A DNA stretch of 32,708 bases, from NCBI GenBank assembly GCA_027449745.1, contig DAIDKZ010000029.1, forward strand, positions 1 to 32,708. Direction: 5' to 3'. Below are positions 1-7,794 of the stretch, in pieces. Numbering within the stretch: position 1 is the stretch's first letter; every line of letters starts with the position of its first letter. The notes beneath the pieces are model-generated. The model saw nothing but the letters and a program-made list of their open reading frames with translations. It made no database searches and had not been told where the DNA came from. This DNA is from Acetobacteraceae bacterium (GTDB lineage: Bacteria > Pseudomonadota > Alphaproteobacteria > Acetobacterales > Acetobacteraceae). Made by a program: the position numbers and the translations under genes.

Positions 1-245
1 TGGTCGCCGCCTATGACGGCATTCCCGAGTTCGTCAAACTGCTGAAGGAAGGCAAGATCGTCGCCTCCGGCATGCAGCAGCCCTACCTGATGGGTGAGCG
101 CTCGGCGCTGGCGCTGCTCGCGCATCTCGACGGTGGCAAGCCGGACGCGAAGATCATCGTGCCGATCGAGGTCGTCACCAGCGAAAATGTCGACAAGCTG
201 CTGCCGACCATCCGTACCACGGTGTTCGGCAACGAGATGAGCTGA
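1..245 (+). CDS. Sugar ABC transporter, periplasmic substrate-binding protein (C-terminal fragment)
   Basis: Open from the left edge to the TGA at 243-245, so only the last 80 or so residues are present. The fragment carries the end of a type I periplasmic binding fold: a QQPYLMG segment followed by a lysine-rich helix and a closing IIVPIEVVTSENVD strand, as in RbsB-like proteins. These proteins capture a sugar in the periplasm and deliver it to a membrane permease. The stop lies one base before the TTG start of the ABC ATPase, and the permease follows, so this is the first known member of a binding protein-ATPase-permease operon. The signal peptide and ligand-contacting N-lobe are outside the window, so the sugar cannot be named. 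Confidence 0.85.
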   Translation, partial: VAAYDGIPEFVKLLKEGKIVASGMQQPYLMGERSALALLAHLDGGKPDAKIIVPIEVVTSENVDKLLPTIRTTVFGNEMS

Positions 246-246
246 C

Positions 247-2136
247 TTGACCGACCTGCTGGCGCTTTCGGAGATCTGGAAGCGCTTCGGGGCGACGATC
301 GCTCTCGCCGGCGCCGATTTCACCCTCGGCGCCGGCGAAGTGCATGCTCTTGTCGGTGCCAATGGCGCCGGCAAGAGCACGCTCTCGCGCGTCATTTCCG
401 GCCATATCCAGCCCGATCGCGGCGAACTCCGCCTCGATGGCCGTCCGCTCCGCCATGCCAGTGCGCGCGAGGCGATCCGCAGCGGCATCGCCATGGTGAC
501 GCAGGAGACCTCGCTCGCGCCGGATCTGTCGGTGCTGGAGAACATCATGTTGCCGCGCCTCGGCCAACGCGGCCGGCTGGATTGGCGCGGCTTGCGCGCG
601 CGCGCGGGCCGCCTGATCGATGAGTTCGGCCAGGAGGCCGGGCTGTCGCTCGATCTCCCGGTCCGGGCCCTATCCATCGGCCAGCGTCAGATGGTGGAGA
701 TCCTCAAGGCGCTGGCGATCGATTCACGGGTCATCATTTTCGACGAGCCGACCGCCTCGCTGTCGCCGATGGAGAGCGAGACCCTGTTCGGCATCATCCG
801 TGCCTTGGCCGCGCGCGGCCGGGGGGTGATCTTCGTCTCGCACCGGCTGGAAGAGATTTTCTCCGTCACCGACCGCATCACCGTGCTGCGCGAAGGCCGC
901 GTCGTTGCGGCCGGCGTCGCGACCGACCACATCGCGCCGCCCGAACTGGTGCGGCTGATGGTCGGGCGCGAGCTGTCGGACGTCTATGCCCGCGACGCGC
1001 GGAGTGGCCGCGCGCCGGGGAACGTCGTGCTGAGCGTTTCCCATCTCGCCGCTCCGCCGCGGGTGCGGGATGTTTCCTTCACCGTGCGCGCCGGGGAGAT
1101 CGTCGGGCTCGCAGGACTTGTCGGGGCCGGGCGCTCGGAGACGGTGGAGACGATCTTCGGCCTGCGCCCGGCCGCCGCCGGCCACATCCAGTTCGACGGC
1201 CAGGCGTTCCACGCGCGCTCTCCGCGGGCGGCGATTCGCGCCGGCATCGGGCTCATCCCGGAGGACCGGCGCGGGCAGGGAATCGTGCCGGACTTCTCTG
1301 TGCGCGAGAATCTTATGCTCGCCCATCTCGGCGACCATCGCGGCCCCGGCCTCGGCTACGAGCAGAGGACCAGCACCGTCCAAGCGCTCCTGGACACGCT
1401 CGGCCTGCCGGCGCATCGCGTGCTCGATGCCTCCATGCTCACCTTCTCCGGCGGCATGCAGCAGAAGGTCATCCTCGCGCGCTGGCTGCTGCTCGGCCCG
1501 AAGCTGCTGCTGCTCGACGAGCCCACCCGCGGCGTCGATATCGGCACGCGCGCGAGCATCTACGCGCTGCTGCGCCGCATCGCCGCCGAGGGCGTGGCGG
1601 TGGTGATGGTGTCGTCGGATTTCGAGGAAGTAATCGGGCTCGCCGACCGCATCGTGGTTCTGAGCGATGGCGTGACCGTGACCGAGATCCCGGGCGATCT
1701 CGTCGATATCGAGAATCTCGCCATGTTCGCGGCCCCGCGCTCTTCCGCCGCGCGCACCCGCGCGTTGCTCACCGCGCTGCGCGAGGCCCATGGCGGCATC
1801 GCTTGCTGGATCGGGCTCGATGGCGAGCGGCTGTTCTGCTTCGACCGGGTCGGCGACGACGAAGCCGCCGATCCTGGATTTGCCGCCGGCGGCTTCGCCC
1901 CGGTTGCGGCGACCCGTATCGCCGTCGCGCTCGCCGCCCGCGCCGAAGGCTTCGTTTCCGAGGCCGACGGCCGCGCCAGCCTGCTGGTGCCGATCCGCGG
2001 CCGGCGCGGGCACGACCTCGGTCTGATCGGGCTGACCCTGCCGCCCGGCGCGGTTCTGCCGGACGCCGCCGCGGTGCGGGCGCGCATCGAAGCGGCGACC
2101 GCCATTCCCACTCAGACGATCGCGGACGCGGCATGA
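247..2136 (+). CDS. Sugar ABC transporter, double ATP-binding protein (RbsA/MglA type) with C-terminal extension
   Basis: 629 residues with two nucleotide-binding domains in one chain. Domain 1 has Walker A GANGAGKST (37-45), signature LSIGQRQ (142-148) and Walker B ending DEPT (166-169). Domain 2 has a degenerate Walker A GLVGAGRSE (290-298, Arg for Lys, as is usual in RbsA-type proteins), signature FSGGMQQK (400-407) and D424-E425. It energises sugar uptake through the permease encoded next. RbsA-type proteins are normally about 500 residues. Here residues about 498-629 are an additional domain, rich in Ala and Gly, with a predicted strand LLVPIRG, which loosely recalls GAF-like sensor folds. 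The start is TTG at 247, directly after the previous stop; no ATG lies nearby in frame. It overlaps the permease start by ATGA. Confidence 0.93.
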   Translation: MTDLLALSEIWKRFGATIALAGADFTLGAGEVHALVGANGAGKSTLSRVISGHIQPDRGELRLDGRPLRHASAREAIRSGIAMVTQETSLAPDLSVLENIMLPRLGQRGRLDWRGLRARAGRLIDEFGQEAGLSLDLPVRALSIGQRQMVEILKALAIDSRVIIFDEPTASLSPMESETLFGIIRALAARGRGVIFVSHRLEEIFSVTDRITVLREGRVVAAGVATDHIAPPELVRLMVGRELSDVYARDARSGRAPGNVVLSVSHLAAPPRVRDVSFTVRAGEIVGLAGLVGAGRSETVETIFGLRPAAAGHIQFDGQAFHARSPRAAIRAGIGLIPEDRRGQGIVPDFSVRENLMLAHLGDHRGPGLGYEQRTSTVQALLDTLGLPAHRVLDASMLTFSGGMQQKVILARWLLLGPKLLLLDEPTRGVDIGTRASIYALLRRIAAEGVAVVMVSSDFEEVIGLADRIVVLSDGVTVTEIPGDLVDIENLAMFAAPRSSAARTRALLTALREAHGGIACWIGLDGERLFCFDRVGDDEAADPGFAAGGFAPVAATRIAVALAARAEGFVSEADGRASLLVPIRGRRGHDLGLIGLTLPPGAVLPDAAAVRARIEAATAIPTQTIADAA

Positions 2137-3116
2137 GCATGACCGAGACACTTCCGGGCGCGCCCGCGCGCCGCTCCCTCGCGCGTCGCCTCATCACCCA
2201 GATCGAAGCGCGGATGCTGCTGCTCACGCTCGTCGTGATGGCCGGGCTCTCCTTGGTCTCGCCGTATTTCCTCACCACCAACAATCTGCTCAACGCCATG
2301 GACCAGTCGGTCGTGGTCGGCATGGTGGCGCTGGGCCAGACCATGGTGATCCTGATCGGCGGAATCGACCTCTCGGTGGGCTCGCTGGCCGGCGTCACCG
2401 GCATGGTGCTGGGGCTGACCCTGCCGGCGCTCGGCCTGCCGGGCGCGGTCGGGCTCGCGCTCCTCACCGGCGCGCTGGCCGGGCTTGCGAGCGGGGCGAT
2501 CATCATCTTCGGGCGCCTGGCGCCCTTCGTCGTCACGCTCGGCATGATGTCGATCGGGCGCAGCATGGCCTACGTGATCAGCGGCGCCAATTCGGTGGGC
2601 GAACTGCCGGCTGGGCTGGGCCGGCTGTCCACCGATACGATCGGCGGGCTGCCGGTGAATTTCGCCATTCTGCTCGCTGCCTATGGCGGGGCGTGGTGGT
2701 TCCTCACCCGCGCGAAAGGCGGACGGACGCTCTATGCCATCGGCTCGAACGCCGAGGCGGCGCGCGTCGCCGGCCTTTCCATCCGGCTCTGGAGCATCCT
2801 CGCCTACGGATTCTCCGGGCTGATGAGCGCGGTGGCGGCAACGTTCCTCGCCTCGCGCATCCTCTCGATCGATCCGATCGGCGGCAACGGGCTGGAGCTT
2901 GATGCCATCGCCGCGGTGGTGATCGGCGGTGCCAGCCTGTTCGGCGGCCGTGGCTCGATCATCGGCACGCTGTTCGGCGTCTTCATCATGGTGTTCATCC
3001 GCAACGGGCTGAACCTGCTCAACGTCTCGCCCTACTGGCAGGGCACCGCGATCGGTTCGATCATCATCGCCGCCGTGCTCGCCGAGCGGCTGCTGAGCGA
3101 TCGCGGGCGCGGATAG
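2133..3116 (+). CDS. Sugar ABC transporter, inner-membrane permease (RbsC type)
   Basis: 327 residues from the ATG at 2133, which overlaps the ATPase stop (ATGA), indicating translational coupling. Multiple hydrophobic segments begin around residue 28 (MLLLTLVVMAGLSLVS). Family landmarks are GIDLSVGSLAG in the early membrane core and the cytoplasmic coupling loop AIGSNAEAARVAGLS, both typical of ribose/xylose/galactose branch permeases. It forms the transmembrane channel for the sugar bound by the upstream binding protein. An open frame continues upstream inside the ATPase gene but has no homologous content, so the 2133 start is preferred. Last gene of the operon; no clear terminator was seen after it. 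Confidence 0.93.
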   Translation: MSMTETLPGAPARRSLARRLITQIEARMLLLTLVVMAGLSLVSPYFLTTNNLLNAMDQSVVVGMVALGQTMVILIGGIDLSVGSLAGVTGMVLGLTLPALGLPGAVGLALLTGALAGLASGAIIIFGRLAPFVVTLGMMSIGRSMAYVISGANSVGELPAGLGRLSTDTIGGLPVNFAILLAAYGGAWWFLTRAKGGRTLYAIGSNAEAARVAGLSIRLWSILAYGFSGLMSAVAATFLASRILSIDPIGGNGLELDAIAAVVIGGASLFGGRGSIIGTLFGVFIMVFIRNGLNLLNVSPYWQGTAIGSIIIAAVLAERLLSDRGRG

Positions 3117-3147
3117 GGGCGGGGCATGAAGACCGGCGCACCATATC

Positions 3148-3176
3148 TGGACGCTAATGTGCGCTGTCTCTACTAT
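3148..3176 (+). promoter_or_regulatory. Possible promoter of the DNA methyltransferase gene
   Basis: TGGACG (3148-3153), a 17-base spacer and TACTAT (3171-3176) fit a sigma70-type promoter with one poor base in the -35 box. It sits in a short AT-richer island between the permease stop and the ATG at 3215, which gives a leader of about 30 bases. Prediction by eye only. Confidence 0.4.
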
Positions 3177-3214
3177 ATGCTGTGATAAGTGCCACAGGCT
3201 GGTAGAGTTCGCAG

Positions 3215-4117
3215 ATGCAGATGGCTCAGGAACCACGCGCGCTACTCGCCTGCGAGGACAACCTCGCCTTCATGCCGAAGCTGGCGGACGGGCAGATGAA
3301 GCTGATCGTCACTTCGCCGCCCTACAATATCGGCAAGGCATACGAACGCCGCGCGCCGCTGGACGCGTACCTGCTCGGACAGGAAGCGGTGATCGCCGAG
3401 TGCGTGCGTCTCCTGCATCCGCGCGGCTCGCTGTGCTGGCAGGTCGGCAACCACGTGCAGGACGGCGAGGTGTTCCCGCTCGATGCGGTGCTCTACCCGC
3501 TGTTCAAGCGGTTCGGCCTGAAGCTGCGCAACCGCATCGTCTGGCATTTCGAGCACGGGCTGCACTGCACCAAACGCCTTTCGGGGCGGCACGAGACCAT
3601 TCTCTGGTTCACCAAGGGCGACGACTATACGTTTAATCTCGATGCGATCCGGGTCCCGGCCAAGTATCCGCAGAAAAAGCACTTCAAGGGGCCGCGGCTG
3701 GGGCAGTTATCCGGCAACCCGCTCGGCAAGAACCCGGGCGATGTCTGGATCCTGCCGAACGTGAAGAGCAATCACGTCGAGAAGACCATTCATCCCTGCC
3801 AGTTTCCGGTGGAGCTCGTCGAGCGCCTGGTGCTCGCGATGACCGCGCCGGGGGACAGCGTTCTCGACCCCTACATGGGCGTCGGCAGCAGCCTCATCGC
3901 GGCGCTGAAACACGGCCGCAACGGCTTCGGCTGCGACCTGTCGGCGGCGTATGTCGCGCTGGCCCGCCAGCGGCTCGATGCACTGGCGGCGGGCGAACTC
4001 AGGCTTCGGCCGATGGACCGGCCGGTCTATGATCCGTCCCGACCCGCGGCCGGCCAGCGCCGCGCCGCGCCGGCGGTGATGCCGCCATCGATGACCAGTT
4101 CCGACCCCGTCATGTAG
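3215..4117 (+). CDS. Orphan site-specific DNA methyltransferase (N4-cytosine/N6-adenine, beta class)
   Basis: 300 residues. The catalytic motif IV, TSPPYNIG, is near the N-terminus (33-40), and the AdoMet-binding motif I, DPYMGVGSS, is near the C-terminus (218-226), followed by GFGCD. This order defines the beta class of amino-methyltransferases. SPPY is more usual in N4-cytosine enzymes, but some N6-adenine enzymes share it. It transfers a methyl group from S-adenosylmethionine to a base in a short DNA site. No restriction endonuclease or other modification gene adjoins it, so it looks solitary. The last 30 or so codons are read across the 3' end of the convergent SDR gene and contain low-complexity Pro/Ala sequence, so the natural C-terminus may be an extension. 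An alternative ATG lies at 3221. Confidence 0.88.
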   Translation: MQMAQEPRALLACEDNLAFMPKLADGQMKLIVTSPPYNIGKAYERRAPLDAYLLGQEAVIAECVRLLHPRGSLCWQVGNHVQDGEVFPLDAVLYPLFKRFGLKLRNRIVWHFEHGLHCTKRLSGRHETILWFTKGDDYTFNLDAIRVPAKYPQKKHFKGPRLGQLSGNPLGKNPGDVWILPNVKSNHVEKTIHPCQFPVELVERLVLAMTAPGDSVLDPYMGVGSSLIAALKHGRNGFGCDLSAAYVALARQRLDALAAGELRLRPMDRPVYDPSRPAAGQRRAAPAVMPPSMTSSDPVM

Positions 4118-4848
4118 CGCGAGCCGTCGGAGGCCAGGAACAGCACGCCCTCGGCGATCTCCTCGGCCGTGCCGGCGCGCCCGCTCGGCACCTCCCGGGC
4201 CAGCGCGTGCGGGTCGATCGGCGCGTTGCGGCTGGCGCCGGTGGCGCCGGTCGGAATTTTTGTCCAGATCGGCGTGTCGATTATGCCCGGATGGACGGTG
4301 TTGACCCGGATGCCGTCGCCGGCGACGGCGCATTCCAGCGCCACCGCCTTGGCGAACAGCCGCACCCCGCCCTTGGTCGCGCAATAGCCGGCGAGCCCGG
4401 CCGAGCCGCGGATGCCGGCGACCGAGGACATGATCACGATCGAGCCGCCGCCGGCCCGCCGCATCGCCGGCACGGCGTGCTTCACGGCGAGAAAGACGCC
4501 GTCCATGTTCACCGCGATCTGCCGCCGCCAGTCGGCCAGCGTCATGTCGATCGCCGGCACCAGCAGGCCGATCCCGGCATTGGCGACCATCACGTCCAGC
4601 CGGCCATACATGCGCTCGGCGGCTTCGATCACCTCCGGCCAGCGCGCCTCCTCGGTGACATCCTGCGCCATCGCCATCGCCGCCCCGCCCGCCTTTGCAA
4701 TCGAGGCGGCAACGGCGGCAGCACCGGCGGCGTCGATGTCGGTCACGACGACCTTGGCGCCCTCGCGCGCCAGCAGGCGGGCGGAGGCGGCGCCGATGCC
4801 CGAGGCGCCGCCGGTGACGACCGCGACTTTGTTCTGGACCTGTCCCAT
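4027..4848 (-). CDS. SDR-family NAD(P)-dependent oxidoreductase
   Basis: 273 residues from the ATG at 4848-4846 (MGQVQNKVAVVTGG). Classical short-chain dehydrogenase features are all visible: the cofactor motif TGGASGIG (12-19), an acidic D38 at the end of strand 2 that favours NAD(H) over NADP(H), NAG (90-92), N114, and the catalytic S142, Y155 and K159 (YCATK). The C-terminal GSELVIDGG is the usual SDR ending. It oxidises a secondary alcohol or reduces a ketone, but the substrate cannot be told. The open frame continues upstream without family similarity, so the start at MGQ is chosen. Its 3' end overlaps the convergent methyltransferase gene by 91 bp. Confidence 0.9.
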   Translation of the reverse strand: MGQVQNKVAVVTGGASGIGAASARLLAREGAKVVVTDIDAAGAAAVAASIAKAGGAAMAMAQDVTEEARWPEVIEAAERMYGRLDVMVANAGIGLLVPAIDMTLADWRRQIAVNMDGVFLAVKHAVPAMRRAGGGSIVIMSSVAGIRGSAGLAGYCATKGGVRLFAKAVALECAVAGDGIRVNTVHPGIIDTPIWTKIPTGATGASRNAPIDPHALAREVPSGRAGTAEEIAEGVLFLASDGSRYMTGSELVIDGGITAGAARRWPAAGRDGS

Positions 4849-4920
4849 TGCCTTCGTCCTGGTGCTTCCCCACTCTGCTCCGCAGTCTGCCGTTGGCGGC
4901 GAAATTGGCAAGCGGCGCTC

Positions 4921-4934
4921 TTGACGTCGATCAA
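4921..4934 (+). promoter_or_regulatory. FNR/FixK-type box (anaerobox candidate)
   Basis: TTGAC-GTCG-ATCAA is a near-perfect dyad matching the TTGAT-N4-ATCAA consensus bound by CRP/FNR-family regulators such as Fnr, FixK and AadR, with only one half-site base changed. Its centre is about 60 bases before the ATG at 4988. This would place a class II start site (box at -41.5) near 4969, leaving a short leader before the GAGGAG ribosome binding site. The matching factor is not in the window. Confidence 0.55.
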
Positions 4935-4987
4935 GGCGCGGGCGGCGGCCGTCCCCGAGGCTGGGGCCGAGCGAGAGGAGAACGATT

Positions 4988-5578
4988 ATGGTCGGTCTGG
5001 TTCTGAGCACCGAGCAGGTGCGCGCCGCGCCCCCGGAGGTGCGGGAGTGGATCAAGGGTCTGATCGATGCGGAACTGGCCGGCGCGTTCGCGCCACATCG
5101 GGAGGCTCCAGCGACGCTCGCCTCCCTGAGTGTGCCCGAGGCGGCGGCGATTGCTGGGCGCATCCAGGGCGATTTTCTCACGCTGCAACTGTTCTTTGAG
5201 ATCGGCCGCGAGGCGCCCGCGGGCGCGCCGCAGCCGCCGCACCTGCACCGGGCGGCCATCGCCGACATCGTCCGTCACGTGCGCCTGCCGAGCCCGGACC
5301 GGTTCGGCGCCGCTATCGAGGCGATCCAGGACGCATTCCACCAAGTGAGGGGCGATCCGCAGGCGGCTCTGTTCGGTTTCGACCAGCGCGGCGGCATCTA
5401 CGTCCACGAGAACACGCAACGGGCCATCCACGCGGTTTGGGAGCGGTTCGTCGGCGCCCAGCCGGTGAACGCCGAGGCTGCGACGCCGTTACCCATGACG
5501 GCATCCGTGGCCCCACCCATGCCGCCCATGGCACCGGACGCCGGGCTCACCCCGTTCTCGGGCGAGGCGGACCACTGA
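4988..5578 (+). CDS. Hypothetical protein, 196 aa, behind an FNR-type box
   Basis: I do not recognise this family. The ATG at 4988 is preceded by a strong ribosome binding site (AGAGGAG at 4974-4980). The protein has no signal peptide or membrane segment. It has a helical N-terminal two-thirds (EVREWIKGLIDAELAG at 18-33, FLTLQLFFEIGRE near 64-76, then a helix around IVRHVRLPSPDRFGAAIEAIQDAFHQV), then a short FGFDQRGGIYVHENTQRAI segment and a disordered Pro/Ala/Met tail over the last 40 residues. The FNR-like site upstream suggests induction under low oxygen. It is divergent from the SDR gene and precedes the luciferase-like gene by about 120 bases. Confidence 0.8.
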   Translation: MVGLVLSTEQVRAAPPEVREWIKGLIDAELAGAFAPHREAPATLASLSVPEAAAIAGRIQGDFLTLQLFFEIGREAPAGAPQPPHLHRAAIADIVRHVRLPSPDRFGAAIEAIQDAFHQVRGDPQAALFGFDQRGGIYVHENTQRAIHAVWERFVGAQPVNAEAATPLPMTASVAPPMPPMAPDAGLTPFSGEADH

Positions 5579-5697
5579 CCCAGGCCACCCGGGGCGCCGA
5601 GCGGGGCGCCGCCTTGACTTGACCTCGGGCGCTCCGCAGAGTTCCTGCCGTGCCAACGCCGACGTGCGAAGCGCTCGGCGCCGGGGAGGGGCAGGCC

Positions 5698-6984
5698 ATG
5701 AAACTCATGTGGTTCCACCTGATGCCGTACACCGAGCTGCCGGACGATTTCCGGGAGCGGCATCCCTCGGTCTGGGTGGATATCCACTCCTCGCTGTTCG
5801 ATCCCAAGCGCGCCCATGTCATGTACAACGATTTCATGGACGAGCTCGAATACGCCGCGGCCTGCGGGTTCGACGCGATCTGCGTCAATGAGCATCATTC
5901 CAACGGCTACGGCCTGATGCCTTCGCCCAACCTGATCGCCACCGCGCTGGCGCGCCGCACCACCGACACCGCGCTCTGCGTCCTCGGCAACTCCCTCGCC
6001 CTCTACAACCCGCCGACCCGGGTGGCCGAGGAGTTCGCCATGATCGACTGCATCTCCGGCGGGCGGCTGATCGCGGGCTTTCCGGTCGGCACCCCGATGG
6101 ACACGTGCTACGCCTACGGCCAGAACCCGAGCATGCTGCGCGAGCGCTATCTGGAGGCGCATGATCTCGTCGTGCGCGCCTGGACCGAGCGCGAAACCTT
6201 CGCCTTCAACGGCCGGTTCAACCAGCAGCGCTATGTGAACATCTGGCCGCGGCCGGTGCAGACACCGCATCCGCCGATCTGGATTCCCGGCGGCGGTTCC
6301 GTCGAGACCTGGCAGTGGTGCGCCGAGATGGACTATGTCTACTGCTATCTTTCCTACTACGGCTACAAGGCCGGGCGGGCGACGATGCAGGGCTTCTGGG
6401 ACGAAATGGCCCGCCTCGGCAAGGACCGCAATCCGTACCGCGCCGGCTTCCTGCAATTCATCGGCGTGGCCGAGACGCGCGCGAAGGCGATGGAACTCTA
6501 TCGCGGGCCGGCGGAGTATTTCTACGGCCGCTGCCTGCATGTCGATCCGCGCTTCGCCACCCCGCCGGGCTACGTCACCGAGGCGACGCAGCGCGCCGGC
6601 CTGGAAAGCCAGGTGCAGAAGGCGGCCAACGCCAACCCGGTGCTCGGCTCGACCACGGGGACGCGGATGCAGGCCGTGGCCCGCGAGATGGAGGACATCG
6701 TCGATCGCGGCTATGTCATCGTCGGCTCGCCCGACGAGGTCGTGGCCCAGCTCAGCGAGGTCGCCACGGAGCTGAATGTCGGCCATCTCATGCTGCTCCT
6801 GCAGTTCGGCAACATGGGCAAGGACTTGGCGCAGTACAACACGCGTCTGTTCGCGGAGACGGTGATGCCGCGGATGAGGGGCCTGTTCGCCGAGTGGGAG
6901 GATCGTTGGTGGCCGCAGCCGATGGCGCGTGAGACCCGGGTGACCCCGCCCGCCTTCCACCCCGGCGCGCTCGCCGCCGAATAG
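5698..6984 (+). CDS. LLM-class flavin-dependent oxidoreductase (luciferase-like monooxygenase)
   Basis: 428 residues from the ATG at 5698 (MKLMWFHLMPY), with GGGAGGGG as ribosome binding site; a GTG 48 bases upstream is less likely. The bacterial-luciferase TIM-barrel landmarks are CVNEHHSNGYGL near residue 62, the LALYNPPTRVAEEFAMIDCISGGRLIAGF block typical of the family (around 100-130), and WIPGGGSVETWQW in the middle. Such enzymes use reduced FMN and O2 to hydroxylate or cleave small organic substrates and need a partner flavin reductase, which is not in this window. Two alpha/beta hydrolases follow closely on the same strand, suggesting oxidation followed by hydrolysis. A TTGACTTGACC sequence at 5614-5624 could hold a -35 element, but no good -10 follows. 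Confidence 0.9.
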   Translation: MKLMWFHLMPYTELPDDFRERHPSVWVDIHSSLFDPKRAHVMYNDFMDELEYAAACGFDAICVNEHHSNGYGLMPSPNLIATALARRTTDTALCVLGNSLALYNPPTRVAEEFAMIDCISGGRLIAGFPVGTPMDTCYAYGQNPSMLRERYLEAHDLVVRAWTERETFAFNGRFNQQRYVNIWPRPVQTPHPPIWIPGGGSVETWQWCAEMDYVYCYLSYYGYKAGRATMQGFWDEMARLGKDRNPYRAGFLQFIGVAETRAKAMELYRGPAEYFYGRCLHVDPRFATPPGYVTEATQRAGLESQVQKAANANPVLGSTTGTRMQAVAREMEDIVDRGYVIVGSPDEVVAQLSEVATELNVGHLMLLLQFGNMGKDLAQYNTRLFAETVMPRMRGLFAEWEDRWWPQPMARETRVTPPAFHPGALAAE

Positions 6985-7004
6985 CGCCGTCGGGAGACCC
7001 GTTC

Positions 7005-7784
7005 GTGACCCAACCGGAAACGCTGAGCGTGGAGATCGCAGCCTCCACGTGCCGGGTCTGGCGTCATGGCGCGGGCCGCAAACTGGGCTTCCTCGCCGGG
7101 TTCGGCGGCCTGCCGCGCTGGATGCCGGTGCTCGACCGCCTGTCCGCGCAACGCCAGCTCATCGTCCCCTCGCTGCCCGGCTTTCCCGGTGCCGAAGGCT
7201 TTCGCAGCCTCGACACCCATCTCGACTGGCTGCTCGCCGTGCATGATCTGCTGCAGCAGGCCGGGCTGGACGGGACCGACCTGGTGGCCAGTTCCGTCGG
7301 CGCTGCCTTCGCCGCCGAGATGGCCGCGCTCTGGCCGAGTTCGGTGCGCCGGCTGGTGCTGATCGCTCCGTTCGGCCTGTTCGACGAGGCCGATCCGCCG
7401 GCGGATCCCTGGGCCGTCCGCCCGGCCGACCAGGGGGCGCTGTTCTGCGCTGACCCGGCCCGCTGGGCTGAGCTGAAGGCGGTGCCCGAAGGCGCCAATT
7501 CGATCGAGTGGCCGATCATCCAGAACCGTGCCAGCGAGGCCGCCGCGCGTGCCTTCTGGCCGCTCGGCAATACTCGCCTGGAGCGGCGTCTCGGGCGGAT
7601 CACGGCGCCAACCCTGCTCCTCTGGGGCGCGGAGGACCGGGTGATGCCGCGAACCTACGCCCAGCGCATCGCCGCCGCACTCGGCGGACCGAGCGAGATC
7701 CGCATCATCGAGGGTGCCGGCCATCTCGCCGAACTCGACCGTCCGGAGGCCGTCGCCGAAGCGGCGCTTGCCTGGACCGCCTGA
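7005..7784 (+). CDS. Alpha/beta-fold hydrolase
   Basis: 259 residues starting with GTG at 7005, 20 bases after the luciferase-like gene. The triad is readable: nucleophile S97 in ASSVG (95-99), D211 in GAEDRV and H240 in GAGHLAE. The oxyanion region is LAGFGGLP near residue 30. The architecture matches the compact carboxylic-ester or carbon-carbon hydrolase branch (about 260 residues, with a small cap between S97 and D211). Its substrate is unknown. The close spacing to the upstream monooxygenase and to the next hydrolase (10 bases) points to one transcript, so a role in processing a monooxygenase product is a reasonable inference. Confidence 0.88.
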   Translation: MTQPETLSVEIAASTCRVWRHGAGRKLGFLAGFGGLPRWMPVLDRLSAQRQLIVPSLPGFPGAEGFRSLDTHLDWLLAVHDLLQQAGLDGTDLVASSVGAAFAAEMAALWPSSVRRLVLIAPFGLFDEADPPADPWAVRPADQGALFCADPARWAELKAVPEGANSIEWPIIQNRASEAAARAFWPLGNTRLERRLGRITAPTLLLWGAEDRVMPRTYAQRIAAALGGPSEIRIIEGAGHLAELDRPEAVAEAALAWTA

Positions 7785-7794
7785 AAGGACCCCC

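Noticed and set aside
724-2151. Long open frame antisense to the sugar ABC ATPase
   Set aside because: Its composition is dominated by Arg, Gly, Ala and Asp, as produced by the opposite strand of a GC-rich gene; no motif or ribosome binding site supports it.
5614-5647. Promoter for the luciferase-like gene from TTGACTTGACC
   Set aside because: The -35-like hexamers are good, but nothing resembling a -10 lies 16-18 bases downstream.
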